Shown: one piece after another, positions 42,227-52,013 of the stretch
Position numbering within the stretch: position 1 is the stretch's first letter
How the letters are laid out: every line of letters starts with the position of its first letter
NCBI RefSeq assembly: GCF_000502875.1
Contig: NZ_AYWX01000009.1
Location: 432,555 to 496,554 of the forward strand
Source: Mesorhizobium sp. L2C084A000
GTDB taxonomy: Bacteria > Pseudomonadota > Alphaproteobacteria > Rhizobiales > Rhizobiaceae
DNA length: 64,000 nt
Reading direction: 5' to 3'
Notes under the pieces: model-generated
Seen by the model: only the letters and a program-made list of their open reading frames with translations
Database searches by the model: none
What the model was told of the DNA's origin: nothing
Program-made: the position numbers and the translations under genes

Positions 42227-43228
42227 TTGAACGCGGTAAAGCATCCGATCAAGCGATCGTTTGTATTCTTCCTTATTCCCGATTTCACCATGATCGCTTT
42301 TGCGACCGCGCTCGACCCGCTGCGCTCGGCCAATCGCATGCTCGGCTACGAGGCCTATCGCTGGCGCCTCGCCAGCATCGACGGCAAGCCGGTGCGCGCC
42401 TCGAACGGGGTCGAATGCGCGGTCAACACCTCGCTCGAGGATGAGCGCAAGAAGATGGCAGGTCCCGACCGGCCGAACATGGCCATCGTCTGCAGCGGCA
42501 TCAACGTCGAGCGCTACCAGAACAAGTCCGCCTTCGCCTGGCTGCGCGAGGAATACAATCGCGGCGTCGCCGTCGGCGGCCTGTGCACCGGCGCGCATAT
42601 CCTCGCCGCCGCCGGCCTGTTGTCCAACAAGCGCTGCGCCATCCACTGGGAGAACCTGCCGGGCTTTTCAGAGGCGTTTCCGAAGGCCAATGTCTTTGCC
42701 GACCTCTTCGAGATCGACCAGAATATCTACACCTGCGCCGGCGGCACTGCCGCGCTCGACATGATGCTGAAGCTGATCGGCGACGACTTTGACGAGAACC
42801 TCGTCAACCGCGTCTGCGAGCAAGTGCTGACCGACCGCGTACGCAGCCCCACCGACCGCCAGCGCCTGCCGTTACGCGCCCGCCTCGGCGTCCAGAACTC
42901 AAAGGTGCTGACCATCATCGAACTGATGGAGGGCAATCTGTCGGAGCCGCTGTCACTGATCGAGATCGCCGACCATGTCGACCTGTCGCGCCGCCAGATC
43001 GAGCGGCTGTTCCGCACCGAGATGGGCCGCTCCCCCGCCCGCTATTATCTCGAAATCCGGCTCGACCGCGCCAGGCATCTCTTGATCCAGTCCTCGATGC
43101 CGGTGGTCGAGGTGGCGGTCGCCTGCGGCTTCGTCTCGGCATCGCATTTCTCCAAATGCTACCGAGAACTCTACGCCCGCTCGCCGCAGCAGGAGCGCGT
43201 CGACCGCAAGCAACTGCTGGCGGCCTGA
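42227..43228 (+). CDS. GlxA-family AraC regulator (GbdR-like)
   Basis: 333 residues from the TTG at 42227, behind GTGAGG. N-terminal DJ-1/PfpI-like amidotransferase domain (about 10-190), with 'GLCTGAHILAAAGLL' around the nucleophile-like cysteine and 'CAGGTAALDMM'. C-terminal double helix-turn-helix: 'LIEIADHVDLSRRQIERLFR' and 'VAVACGFVSASHFSKCYREL'. This architecture is shared with GbdR (glycine betaine), CdhR (carnitine) and ArgR of Pseudomonas. Given the methyl-amine genes on both sides it probably activates them in response to a betaine or its product (inference). Confidence 0.88.
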   Translation: MNAVKHPIKRSFVFFLIPDFTMIAFATALDPLRSANRMLGYEAYRWRLASIDGKPVRASNGVECAVNTSLEDERKKMAGPDRPNMAIVCSGINVERYQNKSAFAWLREEYNRGVAVGGLCTGAHILAAAGLLSNKRCAIHWENLPGFSEAFPKANVFADLFEIDQNIYTCAGGTAALDMMLKLIGDDFDENLVNRVCEQVLTDRVRSPTDRQRLPLRARLGVQNSKVLTIIELMEGNLSEPLSLIEIADHVDLSRRQIERLFRTEMGRSPARYYLEIRLDRARHLLIQSSMPVVEVAVACGFVSASHFSKCYRELYARSPQQERVDRKQLLAA

Positions 43229-43304
43229 TCCGATACGCCCACGGACAAACAGGCTAGTGTCATGATATCGTCAGGCAGCGGCGCCCCGCTGCCTGGAACC
43301 AACC

Positions 43305-43646
43305 TCAGTAATCGTCGCAGGTGCATTCCGCCGAGGAGATACGGTCGTTCCAGTCGCTGCCGCCCAAATTGCGGATCCTGCGCGTGATCTCGATCGAGCG
43401 GCCGCCCATCCTAGAATCCTCATAGGCCACGAGCGTGCAGCCGCGGCGAACGATCACCGACGACACACGGTCATTCCAGAACTGGCCGCCACGAAAATTT
43501 ACGGAATCCTCGGCACCCATGCCGATGGACCGCCCGCGAAAATTCCCGTTCTCGAACATGATACAGGCAGCCTGGTTGTATTGGGCGCTGGCGACGTCGG
43601 CATACAGCACGGACGCGACTGCGGTCAGGATGGCAAGACGTCTCAT
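43305..43646 (-). CDS. Secreted beta/gamma-crystallin-like protein (I36 inhibitor type)
   Basis: 113 residues behind GAGGAAAAACCG. A signal peptide ends 'DVASAQ'. The mature 92 residues contain two Greek-key-like repeats: 'IMFENGNFRGRSIGMGAEDS' and 'VAYEDSRMGGRSIEITRRIR', each followed by 'W.DR.SS'. Such proteins bind Ca2+ or inhibit metallopeptidases (SMPI-type I36). Three cysteines near the end may form disulfides. Confidence 0.75.
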   Translation of the reverse strand: MRRLAILTAVASVLYADVASAQYNQAACIMFENGNFRGRSIGMGAEDSVNFRGGQFWNDRVSSVIVRRGCTLVAYEDSRMGGRSIEITRRIRNLGGSDWNDRISSAECTCDDY

Positions 43647-43812
43647 CGGTTTTTCCTCGGTTCGGCAGCGCTCCTGGCTGGGTCACGCGGCCTGCCCAGT
43701 TTGCCACTGCTTCGGTCGCGGAGGCAAGCCTGGAGCGTAAGCCCGAACAGGTAGGCAGCGGGGCAAGAGCGGGAGCCGGTTCGGCAAAGATCACGCTCAA
43801 TGGGGAAGAGCT

Positions 43813-44661
43813 TTAGCGGCTGTCGAACATCCAGCTGCGGTTTCGCCACATTTTCTCGCCGACCAGACAATCGGTGGTGGATCTCTCCTGTGCCAATATC
43901 ACCGGCGGATGCGCGGCTTCTTCCGCCGCCCATTGCGGCGAGGCCGGACCGGCGAGTTCCAACACCAGCTTGCGGCGAATGGCTTCGGGAAACTGCGTCC
44001 AGTCATTGACCGGGATCATGAAGGCTCCGGGACCACCAATGACGCAGTCGCTGTAGTAGCGATCGAGATTGCTGACGTCGTAGGCGCCGATGAAGCCGCC
44101 TCGCGTCATCAGCGGCAGGCCGTTGATGACGATGCCTTGCTTGATCAGCTCGTCGCGGGTCAGGTTGACCGGCGCGCCCTGATTGTTGGGGCCGTCGCCC
44201 GAAATGTCGATGACCCGCTTCGTGCCTCGGTAGCCGCTTTCGGCGAACAGGTCGTTGCCGAACTCCAGCGCTCCGGAGATCGAGGTGCGCCGCGCGCTGT
44301 TGGGCGGCTGCGCCGACAACTGCGCAACCACGCGCTCGGCGTCGGTGCGGCTGGCGATCACCGTCCACGGCACGATGACGCGCTGCCAGGTGGTACCGGC
44401 CCATTCGACATAGGTAACGGCGATCTTGCCATGGGCGCCGTCGGCAATGGCCTGCAGCACATTGTCGTGCGTCAGCGCCGCTGCGTAGCCGTGACGCTGG
44501 ATCTCGAGTTCGTCCGGAGACATCGACAGCGAGACATCGACGGCCAGCACCAACTCGACATCGACGGGCTCGTCAGCTTGGGTCGCGGGCGTCAACCAGA
44601 GCGTCAGCGCGAACGCGGCGCAGCTTGAAAGGAAATGTCTTGCGCAGGCAAAAGCAGACAT
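43813..44661 (-). CDS. Exported DUF1194 (VWA-fold) protein
   Basis: 282 residues with a signal peptide ending near 'TPATQADE'. 'ELVLAVDVSLSMSPDELEIQ' is the metal-ion adhesion site of the DUF1194 family and 'VIDISGDGPNNQG' is its second signature. It would be periplasmic. Common in Rhizobiales; function unknown. Confidence 0.85.
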   Translation of the reverse strand: MSAFACARHFLSSCAAFALTLWLTPATQADEPVDVELVLAVDVSLSMSPDELEIQRHGYAAALTHDNVLQAIADGAHGKIAVTYVEWAGTTWQRVIVPWTVIASRTDAERVVAQLSAQPPNSARRTSISGALEFGNDLFAESGYRGTKRVIDISGDGPNNQGAPVNLTRDELIKQGIVINGLPLMTRGGFIGAYDVSNLDRYYSDCVIGGPGAFMIPVNDWTQFPEAIRRKLVLELAGPASPQWAAEEAAHPPVILAQERSTTDCLVGEKMWRNRSWMFDSR

Positions 44662-44699
44662 GCCGCAAGGGTAAGCGAAAACAGCCTGTTTAAAAAGGG

Positions 44700-44725
44700 A
44701 AAAGCCCGGCCAAGGCCGGGCTTTT
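44700..44725 (-). terminator. Terminator of the GcvT flavoprotein gene
   Basis: AAAAGCCCGGCC (44700-44711), AA, GGCCGGGCTTTT (44714-44725) is a perfect 12 bp stem 20 bp after the stop at 44746. The A/T ends make it bidirectional in form. Confidence 0.85.
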
Positions 44726-44745
44726 CGTTCTCAAATTCTGCGGCT

Positions 44746-47307
44746 TCAACTGCGCGGCTTCAAATTCTCCGGATCATAAAGCGGCTTGTAACCGACAGCG
44801 GCGACTTCAACCGGATAGGTCTCGCCGAAATACTCGATAATGAGCTTGCGGCCTTCCTGGGCGTAGGCCCATGGCAGATAGGCGAGGCCGATGTTCTTGC
44901 CGATGGTCGGGCCATAGGCCATCGACGTGGTGAACGACCGGCGGCCGAGTTCGTCGACCAGCGTCTCGCCGGTCTTCGGGTCCATCACCGGCATCGTGCC
45001 GACAGGATAGCGGGCAACGCCTTTGGAATCGACATTACTGGTCATCACCAGCGTGCACAGCATGGCCGGTTGGCGCTCGCGGGCGCGGTATTCGACATGC
45101 TTGGCCTTGCCGCAAAAGTCGTTCTCCTTGACCTTCGGACGCGCAAGATCGGCTTCGAGCAGATTGTACTCGGTCAAAAGGTCGGCGTTCTGCAGGCGCA
45201 GGCTCTTTTCCATGCGGCGGGTGTTGGCATAGGTCTCGACGCCGAAGGGCATCACGCCGGTCGATCGCAGCGCGTCCCAGACAGCGAGACCGTCCTCGTA
45301 GCGCATATGCAGTTCCCAGCCCTGCTCGCCTACATAGGAGATGCGGAAAGCGGTGACATCCTTGCCGCCGATCCGGACCGGCTTGATCGCCGCGAATGGG
45401 AAGTTCTCAACAGAGAGCCCGTCCGGACTTTCGACCACCTTCTGCAAGGTCGCCCGGGCATTCGGCCCCCAGATGCCGATGGTGACATACTTCTCGGTCA
45501 CGTCGGTGATGGTGACATCGAAACCTTTGTCCTGTGCCGTGCGGCGCATGTACTGGAAGTCGCGCGGACCGGCGTCGGCGCCATCGATCAAACGGCAGCG
45601 GTCGGCCATGCGGATGACGGTAAAGTCGGCGCGCACCATGCCTTCCTCGTCGAGGAAGTGGGTGTAGATACCCTTGCCGATGTTGTTGTCGCCGCCGATC
45701 TTGGCCGCGCAGAGCCATTCCAGCAGCGCGACATGGTCGGGACCCTCGATGTCGTACATGGCGAAATGCGACAGGTTGACGATGCCGCAATCCTCGCTCA
45801 TGGCGAGGTGTTCGGCATTGGAGACGCGCCAGAAATGGCGGTTGTCCCACTCGTTCTCACGCACCGGCACCCGGTTGCCGTATTTCTCCAGCAGATGCTC
45901 GTTGGCGGCGTAGCCATGGGCGCGCTCCCAGCCGCCAAGCTCCATGAAATAGCCGCCGAGTTCCTTCTCGCGTTCCCAGAACGGCGAGCGCCTGATGTTG
46001 CGGGCCTTGGAGAACGGCTCGCGCGGATGCACTGCCGGATTGTAGACCTTCATCGCCGTCTCGGTGCAGCGATCCCAGATGAACTGCTCCTTTGTCTGGT
46101 GCGGATAGAAGCGCGCATAGTCGACGGCGTGGTGATCGATCGCGGTTCGGCCGTCGGTCATCCAATCGGCGATCAGCTTGCCCATGCCGGGGCCGTCCTT
46201 GACCCAGATGGCGACGGCATACCAAAGGCCCCGCACCTTCTGGCTTTCGCCCATCGACGGGCCGCCATCCGCGGTCACCTGCAAGAGACCGTTGAAGGAA
46301 TGGCTTTCGTTATAGCCGAGTTCGCCGAGAATCGGCGTCAGCTCCATGGCGCGTTCGAGCGGCGCCAGGATCTGTTCCATGTCGAGATCGCGCTGCGAGG
46401 GTGAAAGCCGCGCCTGGTCCTTCTCCAGCAGGTCGCGCGGATGGCAAAGGCGCGGGTTGGTCTCTTCGTAATAACCCCATTCGACCTGCCCGCCCTCGGC
46501 GGTCCTGGGATCGCCTGTGTCACGCATATAGGCCGAGTTGCCCTGGTCGCGCAGCAGCGGCCAGCCGATCTCCTTGCCGGTGCCGGCAAACTCGTTGTAG
46601 GGGCCGAAAAAGGTCAGCGGATGGTCGATCGGCATGACAGGCAGATCCTCGCCGACCATTTCCGCGATCAGCCGGCCCCATATGCCGGCGCAGACGATGA
46701 CATAGTCGGCCTCGATGGTGCCGCGATCGGTCACCACGCCTGAAATGCGGCCGTCCTTGACGACAAGCGACCGAGCCGGCGTGTTGGCGAAGGATTTGAG
46801 CTTGCCCGAGGCTTCCGCCTGGTCGACCAGCTTGCCGGCGACCGTCTGCGAGCGCGGGATGACCAGACCGGCATCGGGATCCCACAGGCCGCCCTGCACC
46901 ATCGCTTCTTCGATCAGCGGAAATTTTTCCTTGATCTCGGCCGGTTCGATCAGACGGGCGCGCGTGCCAAACGCCTTGGCGGAGGCGATCTTGCGCTTGA
47001 TCTCTTCCATGCGGCTGTCGTCGCCGACACGCGCAACCTCAAGGCCGCCGATACGCGCGTAATGACCCATCTTCTCGTAGAAATCGATGGAGTAGAGCGT
47101 CGTCCAGCACGACAGGAAATCGTGGCTGGTGGTGTAGCAGAAGTCGGAGGCGTGCGCGGTCGAGCCGATATCGGTCGGGATGCCTGATTTGTCGATGCCG
47201 ACAATATCGTCCCAGCCGCGTTCGATCAGATGATGGGCGATCGATGCGCCGACAATACCGCCCAGGCCGACGATGACGACCTTCGCCTTTTTCGGAAACT
47301 CTGCCAT
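44746..47307 (-). CDS. FAD-dependent oxidoreductase with GcvT domain (DMGDH-like, divergent)
   Basis: 853 residues from the ATG at 47307 with GGAGTCGCGGGCA upstream. N-terminal DAO domain ('VVIVGLGGIVGASIAHHLIE'), a 'GSTAHASD' segment with the histidine at the place of the covalent-FAD histidine of dimethylglycine dehydrogenase, and a C-terminal GcvT domain (about 430-850) with 'YVGEQGWELHMRYE'. It is paralogous in layout to 8059-10629 but differs in sequence, so the substrate differs. It would oxidise an N-methyl group and form methylene-THF. An NGTCGC repeat lies 71 bp upstream. Confidence 0.85.
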   Translation of the reverse strand: MAEFPKKAKVVIVGLGGIVGASIAHHLIERGWDDIVGIDKSGIPTDIGSTAHASDFCYTTSHDFLSCWTTLYSIDFYEKMGHYARIGGLEVARVGDDSRMEEIKRKIASAKAFGTRARLIEPAEIKEKFPLIEEAMVQGGLWDPDAGLVIPRSQTVAGKLVDQAEASGKLKSFANTPARSLVVKDGRISGVVTDRGTIEADYVIVCAGIWGRLIAEMVGEDLPVMPIDHPLTFFGPYNEFAGTGKEIGWPLLRDQGNSAYMRDTGDPRTAEGGQVEWGYYEETNPRLCHPRDLLEKDQARLSPSQRDLDMEQILAPLERAMELTPILGELGYNESHSFNGLLQVTADGGPSMGESQKVRGLWYAVAIWVKDGPGMGKLIADWMTDGRTAIDHHAVDYARFYPHQTKEQFIWDRCTETAMKVYNPAVHPREPFSKARNIRRSPFWEREKELGGYFMELGGWERAHGYAANEHLLEKYGNRVPVRENEWDNRHFWRVSNAEHLAMSEDCGIVNLSHFAMYDIEGPDHVALLEWLCAAKIGGDNNIGKGIYTHFLDEEGMVRADFTVIRMADRCRLIDGADAGPRDFQYMRRTAQDKGFDVTITDVTEKYVTIGIWGPNARATLQKVVESPDGLSVENFPFAAIKPVRIGGKDVTAFRISYVGEQGWELHMRYEDGLAVWDALRSTGVMPFGVETYANTRRMEKSLRLQNADLLTEYNLLEADLARPKVKENDFCGKAKHVEYRARERQPAMLCTLVMTSNVDSKGVARYPVGTMPVMDPKTGETLVDELGRRSFTTSMAYGPTIGKNIGLAYLPWAYAQEGRKLIIEYFGETYPVEVAAVGYKPLYDPENLKPRS

Positions 47308-47377
47308 TGCCCGCGACTCCAAAGTGATAAAGCGGGCGGACTATAGGGCGGAGCGGCAGGCCGATTGAAGCCTGTTT

Positions 47378-47404
47378 GCGACATTGGCAAAAAGCCGAGC
47401 GACC
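47378..47404 (-). promoter_or_regulatory. NGTCGC direct repeat, 21-bp period, before the GcvT flavoprotein
   Basis: On the minus strand GGTCGC (47404 to 47399) and TGTCGC (47383 to 47378) lie 21 bp apart, the second ending 71 bp before the ATG at 47307. The following AAACAG resembles the AAATCAG after the corrinoid-gene site at 29924. Confidence 0.45.
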
Positions 47405-47461
47405 AGACGGCAGAATGCTTCACACCGGCGCCTGGGGCGGTTCGCTTTTCGGTGGGCTAAC

Positions 47462-48220
47462 TCAGGCGAAGGCCCAGATGTCCTCGGCCTGAAAGCCGAC
47501 CTGATAACCTGATGTCTTCAGCTTGACCACGACCTGGCCGATCTCCGGGGCGGGCAGCGCGCCGACCTCGACCTTGATCATGCCGGGGCGGTAGCGCTTG
47601 AGGTCCAGCTGTTCGAAGACGATCCAGTCGGCGCCCTCGCAATCGACGAGGAAAGCGTCGATATGGCTGATGCCGTTGCGATCGAGCAGCGTCTGCAAGG
47701 TCTCGGATGGCACCTCGATGTCCCTGAGATGCGGCGCGAACTTGTTGAAATTGGCGTCGGCCTCGCCCCAGGCATTCTTGCCCGACATCAGATTGGTGTC
47801 GGTGACCGACGAGCAGCCGATAAATTCGATGGGCAACGTGCCGGCCTCGAGGGCGGCGGCATCGAAGGTGTGGACGGTTATCGTGCCCTTTGTCTTCGTC
47901 ACCGCCACCGGCTCGATGATGAAGCGGTCCGTGTCTGGATAATTGGCGCGCAGTCTCTTCTGGTTGTACGGGATCGGCTCGACCAGCATGGCCCGTGCAC
48001 CGGGAATCCTGTGCAGCCAAGGCGTCACATCGTCGAACAGTGCGCCGTCGCAGGCGCCGACATTGACCATCTGGAACGGTCGCCCTGCACCACCAAAACG
48101 CGCCTTCAGCGCCGCCCTGGCCAGGAACTTGGTGCCGCGCAGCGACGGGCCGCGATCGAGAACGCCCTTGGGAAGAGCAAGCGACAGGGCAACGCGCGCC
48201 AGGCTGGATAGCGAACTCAT
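47462..48220 (-). CDS. FkbM-family methyltransferase
   Basis: 252 residues from the ATG at 48220, overlapping the previous gene by four bases (ATGA). Rossmann SAM-binding region 'QMVNVGACDGALFDDVTPWL' and the acidic motif 'AFLVDCEGADWIVFEQLDLK' fit FkbM. These enzymes O-methylate sugars or other hydroxyls. As the last gene of the glycan cluster it probably decorates a surface sugar (inference). Confidence 0.85.
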   Translation of the reverse strand: MSSLSSLARVALSLALPKGVLDRGPSLRGTKFLARAALKARFGGAGRPFQMVNVGACDGALFDDVTPWLHRIPGARAMLVEPIPYNQKRLRANYPDTDRFIIEPVAVTKTKGTITVHTFDAAALEAGTLPIEFIGCSSVTDTNLMSGKNAWGEADANFNKFAPHLRDIEVPSETLQTLLDRNGISHIDAFLVDCEGADWIVFEQLDLKRYRPGMIKVEVGALPAPEIGQVVVKLKTSGYQVGFQAEDIWAFA

Positions 48221-49449
48221 GACTTGTCTCCGGGAATGATTTGCATGGCAGCGCGATTCTGGCCGCGAGCCACGGCTGCCCACAGCGCCATGAACGGCGT
48301 CGCCAGCAGCAGGAATGGCGGAATCAGATGGGGGAAATAGATGCGCGTGTCGTGGATCGGGAAGACGGTGAACTTCGCCAGCGCACCGAGCACCAGCGCC
48401 GCAAACAGGATGCCGGCGCGGCGATCGAGGCGGAAGCCGGCGCGGGCGGCAGCAAACCAGCCGGCCAGTGCCAGCACCGACACGCCGACCCAACTGTTCA
48501 GGCTGACGGCGCGCAGCAGCGAGGTGGCAAACGCCCTGAGATAGGTGGTGACCGAGAATGGCGGCTCGAATCCGTCCATATTGAAGTGCTGCTCGATGCT
48601 GGAGAACCACAGATGCGGCGCCCAGCCGGGATGATGCGCCCAGTGAGAGATGGCGAAGTAGGCCACGAAGGAAGCGGCAAAACCGGCCAGCGCACCCCAT
48701 GCCCTCTGCCGGTACGCGACCAGCAGCACAGCGAAAATCGCCAGGAAAACAATGTTGTCCGGCCGTACCATGAAGGCGAGGAAGAGCAGGATCGCCGTTG
48801 CCACCTCGAGGCCGCGGACATAGGCATAGAGCCCGCCGAGCAGCAGCGCTGAAGTGAGCAGATCCGGTGTCGAAGCGCGTGCCGCATCGCCGAAATCGGC
48901 CATGATCAGCACCGCGCCGACGATAGGCGCCAACGCCAATGCCCCTGTGGAGCGTAGCCACATCAACGCGATCGCGCCAAACAGCAGCACGGAGAACACT
49001 GAGACCAGTCGCATTGCCTCGACCGGCGACATCACCGCGCTCAGTGTCGACAGGATCTCGGCATAGAGGAACTTGATCCGGTACATGCCGAGCAGTGAAT
49101 GGAAGTCGGCGGCATTCTCCGTCATGTGACTGCGGAAGCCGCCTCCATCGTCGGTCAGCGCCTTATAGTCGCCTGCGGACACGCCCGATTTGACAGTGTT
49201 GTAGGCATAGTCATGCAGCGCCTGCGCATCGGGATAGGTGCCTTCCTCCGATATAGCGAGATAGGGCAGCATGTCCCAGTTGGCGTCGGGCATCACCCAG
49301 GCGGTGAACGCTGTAAAAAGAATGTAGAGCGCGAAGGCCGCCGCGCCGATCGGTGCTGCCAGCCGCGCATAAGTCCCCTCGCCCCACGCCAGACCGGCTC
49401 CGATGAGGCGGTCGAGCGGGTTTTGTGGATCGGGCGACTTGGTCAGCAT
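48217..49449 (-). CDS. Multi-span membrane protein, GT-C glycosyltransferase-like
   Basis: 410 residues with about ten hydrophobic segments and a long soluble loop after the first (about 55-120) starting 'PDANWDMLPYLAISEEGTYP', whose Asp sits where GT-C enzymes keep the catalytic acid. Such proteins use a polyprenyl-phosphate sugar and act on the periplasmic side. Assignment rests on topology and neighbours: UbiA and DprE1-like proteins that would make polyprenyl-phosphate pentose. Coupled to the FkbM gene. Confidence 0.6.
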   Translation of the reverse strand: MLTKSPDPQNPLDRLIGAGLAWGEGTYARLAAPIGAAAFALYILFTAFTAWVMPDANWDMLPYLAISEEGTYPDAQALHDYAYNTVKSGVSAGDYKALTDDGGGFRSHMTENAADFHSLLGMYRIKFLYAEILSTLSAVMSPVEAMRLVSVFSVLLFGAIALMWLRSTGALALAPIVGAVLIMADFGDAARASTPDLLTSALLLGGLYAYVRGLEVATAILLFLAFMVRPDNIVFLAIFAVLLVAYRQRAWGALAGFAASFVAYFAISHWAHHPGWAPHLWFSSIEQHFNMDGFEPPFSVTTYLRAFATSLLRAVSLNSWVGVSVLALAGWFAAARAGFRLDRRAGILFAALVLGALAKFTVFPIHDTRIYFPHLIPPFLLLATPFMALWAAVARGQNRAAMQIIPGDKS

Positions 49450-49470
49450 CGTTGTACCCAGCGAACTCGC

Positions 49471-50943
49471 TTAACGAACCTGGCTTTTGACGAAATCCTT
49501 GACGATCGACACGATGCCGCGCGACAGCAGGCTGTCGAAGGCGTCGACGAAGCGGTCGACATGCTCGCGCTGGCAGATCAGCGGCGGCTCGAGCCGGATG
49601 ACGTTGCGGTTGTATTCGGTGAAGGCGACCAGCACATCGTAGTCGCGCAACAGCAGCGCCCCGATGAAGCCCGACAGCGAACCCTTCAGCTTGTCGTCGA
49701 GCACGCTGACGATCGGCCGCAACACCATCGGCAAGGTCTGCGAGAAGTCGTGGAACTCCAGGCCGATCATAAAACCCCTGCCGCGCACCTCCTTGATGAT
49801 CTTCGGGTACTTTTCCCTGAGCGTCTGCAGGCGCTGCAGCAAATAGTCGCCGGTGATGGCGGCATTGTCGATCAGCCCTTCATCATAGAGTACATTGAGC
49901 CCCTCGATCGAGGTGACGCAGGCCTCGCCCATGCCGCCGAAGGTCGCCATGGCATGGATCATCGCCGTTTTCGGCGTGCCATAGGCCTTCATGTAGACCT
50001 CGCGCCGCGCGATCATCGCGCCGACCGCCGCCTTGCCGGCGCCAAGCGATTTGGCCAGCGCCGTCACATCGGGAATGACGCCGTAATGCTCGAAGGCATA
50101 GAAGCGGCCTGACCGGCCATAGCCGCACTGCACTTCGTCGGCGACCCACAACACGCCATACTGGTCGCACAGCGCCCTTAGCTTCTGCCAATATTCAGCA
50201 GGCGCCTGGATGATGCCGCCGCCGCCCTGGATGGTTTCCAGCACGATGACGCCGACCTCCGGGTCGGAACGGAACAGGCGCTCGACCGCCTCGATGTCGG
50301 CAAACGGGATGCGGACCGTGTTTTCGGCCACCTTGAAGTCGGCGCGGTAGAGCTGGCCGTCGGTGATGCCCAGCACGCCCTTGGTCTTGCCGTGGAAGGA
50401 ATTCTCGGCATAGACGATCTTCGGTCGCTTCGGACCGGCGGCGCGCTCGGCGAGCTTAACCGCCGCTTCCATCGCCTCCGAGCCGGACGAACCCAGAAAC
50501 ACCATGTCGAGATCGCCGGGCGAGCATTTGGCGATGTTGTGCGCAAGTGCCGCCGCATATTGCGACATGAAGGCGATGGCGATTTCCTGGCGCTTCTCCT
50601 CCTGGAATTTCTTGCGTGCTTCCAGGATGCGCGGATGATTGTGGCCGAAGGCCAGCGATCCGAAACCACCGAAGAAGTCGAGGATCTTGCGGCCGTTCTG
50701 GTCGATGTAGAACATGCCTTCGGCACGCTCGATCTTGATCTTGTGGAAGCCGAGCAGCTTCATGAAGTGCAGCTGGCCGGGGTTGAGATGCGCCTTGAAC
50801 AGGTCGGTCATGCGGGCGACGTCCATCGCCTTGGCCTGCTCGACGCTGATCAAATCGGGCTTGGCGATGGTCGCTGGCGACAGCGACGGCGCGCTGACCA
50901 TGGTGCGCAAATTGGTCTGTTCGGGCTTGGCCATGACGGTCAT
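49471..50943 (-). CDS. Class III PLP aminotransferase
   Basis: 490 residues behind AGGAGATTGAA. 'FLGSSGSEAMEAAVK' binds the cofactor phosphate, 'VLWVADEVQCGYGRSGRF' holds the aspartate and 'TALAKSLGAGKAAVGA' the lysine. A 65-residue N-terminal extension ('MTDLFKAHLNPGQLHFMKLL') precedes the usual start. The group resembles aminotransferases that act on lipid-linked or polyol substrates, for example hopanoid aminotransferase HpnO, but no hopanoid gene is nearby. In this cluster it may aminate a sugar or polyol. Confidence 0.8.
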   Translation of the reverse strand: MTVMAKPEQTNLRTMVSAPSLSPATIAKPDLISVEQAKAMDVARMTDLFKAHLNPGQLHFMKLLGFHKIKIERAEGMFYIDQNGRKILDFFGGFGSLAFGHNHPRILEARKKFQEEKRQEIAIAFMSQYAAALAHNIAKCSPGDLDMVFLGSSGSEAMEAAVKLAERAAGPKRPKIVYAENSFHGKTKGVLGITDGQLYRADFKVAENTVRIPFADIEAVERLFRSDPEVGVIVLETIQGGGGIIQAPAEYWQKLRALCDQYGVLWVADEVQCGYGRSGRFYAFEHYGVIPDVTALAKSLGAGKAAVGAMIARREVYMKAYGTPKTAMIHAMATFGGMGEACVTSIEGLNVLYDEGLIDNAAITGDYLLQRLQTLREKYPKIIKEVRGRGFMIGLEFHDFSQTLPMVLRPIVSVLDDKLKGSLSGFIGALLLRDYDVLVAFTEYNRNVIRLEPPLICQREHVDRFVDAFDSLLSRGIVSIVKDFVKSQVR

Positions 50944-51005
50944 TTCAATCTCCTGTCTGCACGCACGACCAGGATCGGGCGCAACGAAAGCTGTTTTGCG
51001 AGCCG

Positions 51006-52013
51006 CTATTCGGCGGGCACATGTTTGGTGGCGACTGCGTGGCCGGCTTTCTTTGCGCGGTACTCGCTATAGGCGGCGATCAGCATGTCCTCGTCGCGAT
51101 ATTGCGCCACCCAGCCGAGCTGGCGCCCGGCCTTGGACACGTCGAGCACGCAGTCCTCGTCGGCGATCAGATACTGTTCCGGGTCCATGATCGGCATGTT
51201 GAAGAGGTCGAGCAGGTCGAGCGTGCGCTTGACCGCCCAGCCCGGTGTCGGGATCAGGATCGATTTCGAGCCGGCATGCCGGATCAAATCGCCGAGCAAT
51301 TTCTTGACCGGCGGCGGGTTGAGCGAACCCAGATTATAGGCCTCATTAGGCACACCGGCCTTCCAGGCCGCGCGCGCGGCCTCGGCGCAGTCGAACACCG
51401 AGATGAACTGATAGGGGTTCCTGCCCGAACCGATCATCGGCACGGGAAGGTTCCAGTCGATCAGCTTGAACAGCTTTTCCAGGATGCCGAGCCGGCCTGG
51501 GCCGATGATCAGGCGCGGGCGAAACAGCGAGATCGACATGCCGCGCTTGCGCCATTCGGCCGCCAACTCCTCTGTCTTCTGCTTCGACCAGCCATATTCG
51601 CCCAGCGGCGCCACCGGGTGCTCCTCGGTCATCGGCTGCGTGACCGTGTGGCCGTAGATCATGTCGGTCGTGTAGTGGACGAGTTTTGTCGCACCGGCTC
51701 TGTCCATGGCCTGCATGATGTGCTCGGTGCCGTGGAAATTCACCGGGAAAAAGAAATCGTGCCGCTTGGCCCGCACCTGGATCGGCGACAGCATCTTGGC
51801 CGACAAATTGTAGACCATATCATCGGCCTTCAGCCCGACCGCCGCGACCGACGCCGGATCGGTGACGTCGCATTGGATAAAGCGGACGGTGCGGTACTGC
51901 GGCAGGTCGCTCTTGACGACGTCGGCGACGACAACCTCTTCACCATCGGCCACAAGCTTCGGAGCAAGGTGGCGGCCGACGAAACCGTCACCGCCGAAAA
52001 TCACATGTCTCAT
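51006..52013 (-). CDS. NAD-dependent epimerase/dehydratase (extended SDR)
   Basis: 335 residues. N-terminal 'MRHVIFGGDGFVGRHLAPKL' (GxxGxxG) and the active-site 'YGWSK' (about 150). The family changes sugar-nucleotide or polyprenyl-linked sugar stereochemistry. It overlaps the SMR-type gene upstream by four bases. In a DprE1-like pathway a reductase step (DprE2) is needed after DprE1; this SDR is a candidate, though DprE2 proper is a classical SDR. Confidence 0.85.
   Translation of the reverse strand: MRHVIFGGDGFVGRHLAPKLVADGEEVVVADVVKSDLPQYRTVRFIQCDVTDPASVAAVGLKADDMVYNLSAKMLSPIQVRAKRHDFFFPVNFHGTEHIMQAMDRAGATKLVHYTTDMIYGHTVTQPMTEEHPVAPLGEYGWSKQKTEELAAEWRKRGMSISLFRPRLIIGPGRLGILEKLFKLIDWNLPVPMIGSGRNPYQFISVFDCAEAARAAWKAGVPNEAYNLGSLNPPPVKKLLGDLIRHAGSKSILIPTPGWAVKRTLDLLDLFNMPIMDPEQYLIADEDCVLDVSKAGRQLGWVAQYRDEDMLIAAYSEYRAKKAGHAVATKHVPAE

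Noticed and set aside
44635-46404. Plus-strand open frame (about 590 codons)
   Set aside because: Antisense to the GcvT flavoprotein, no recognisable motif.
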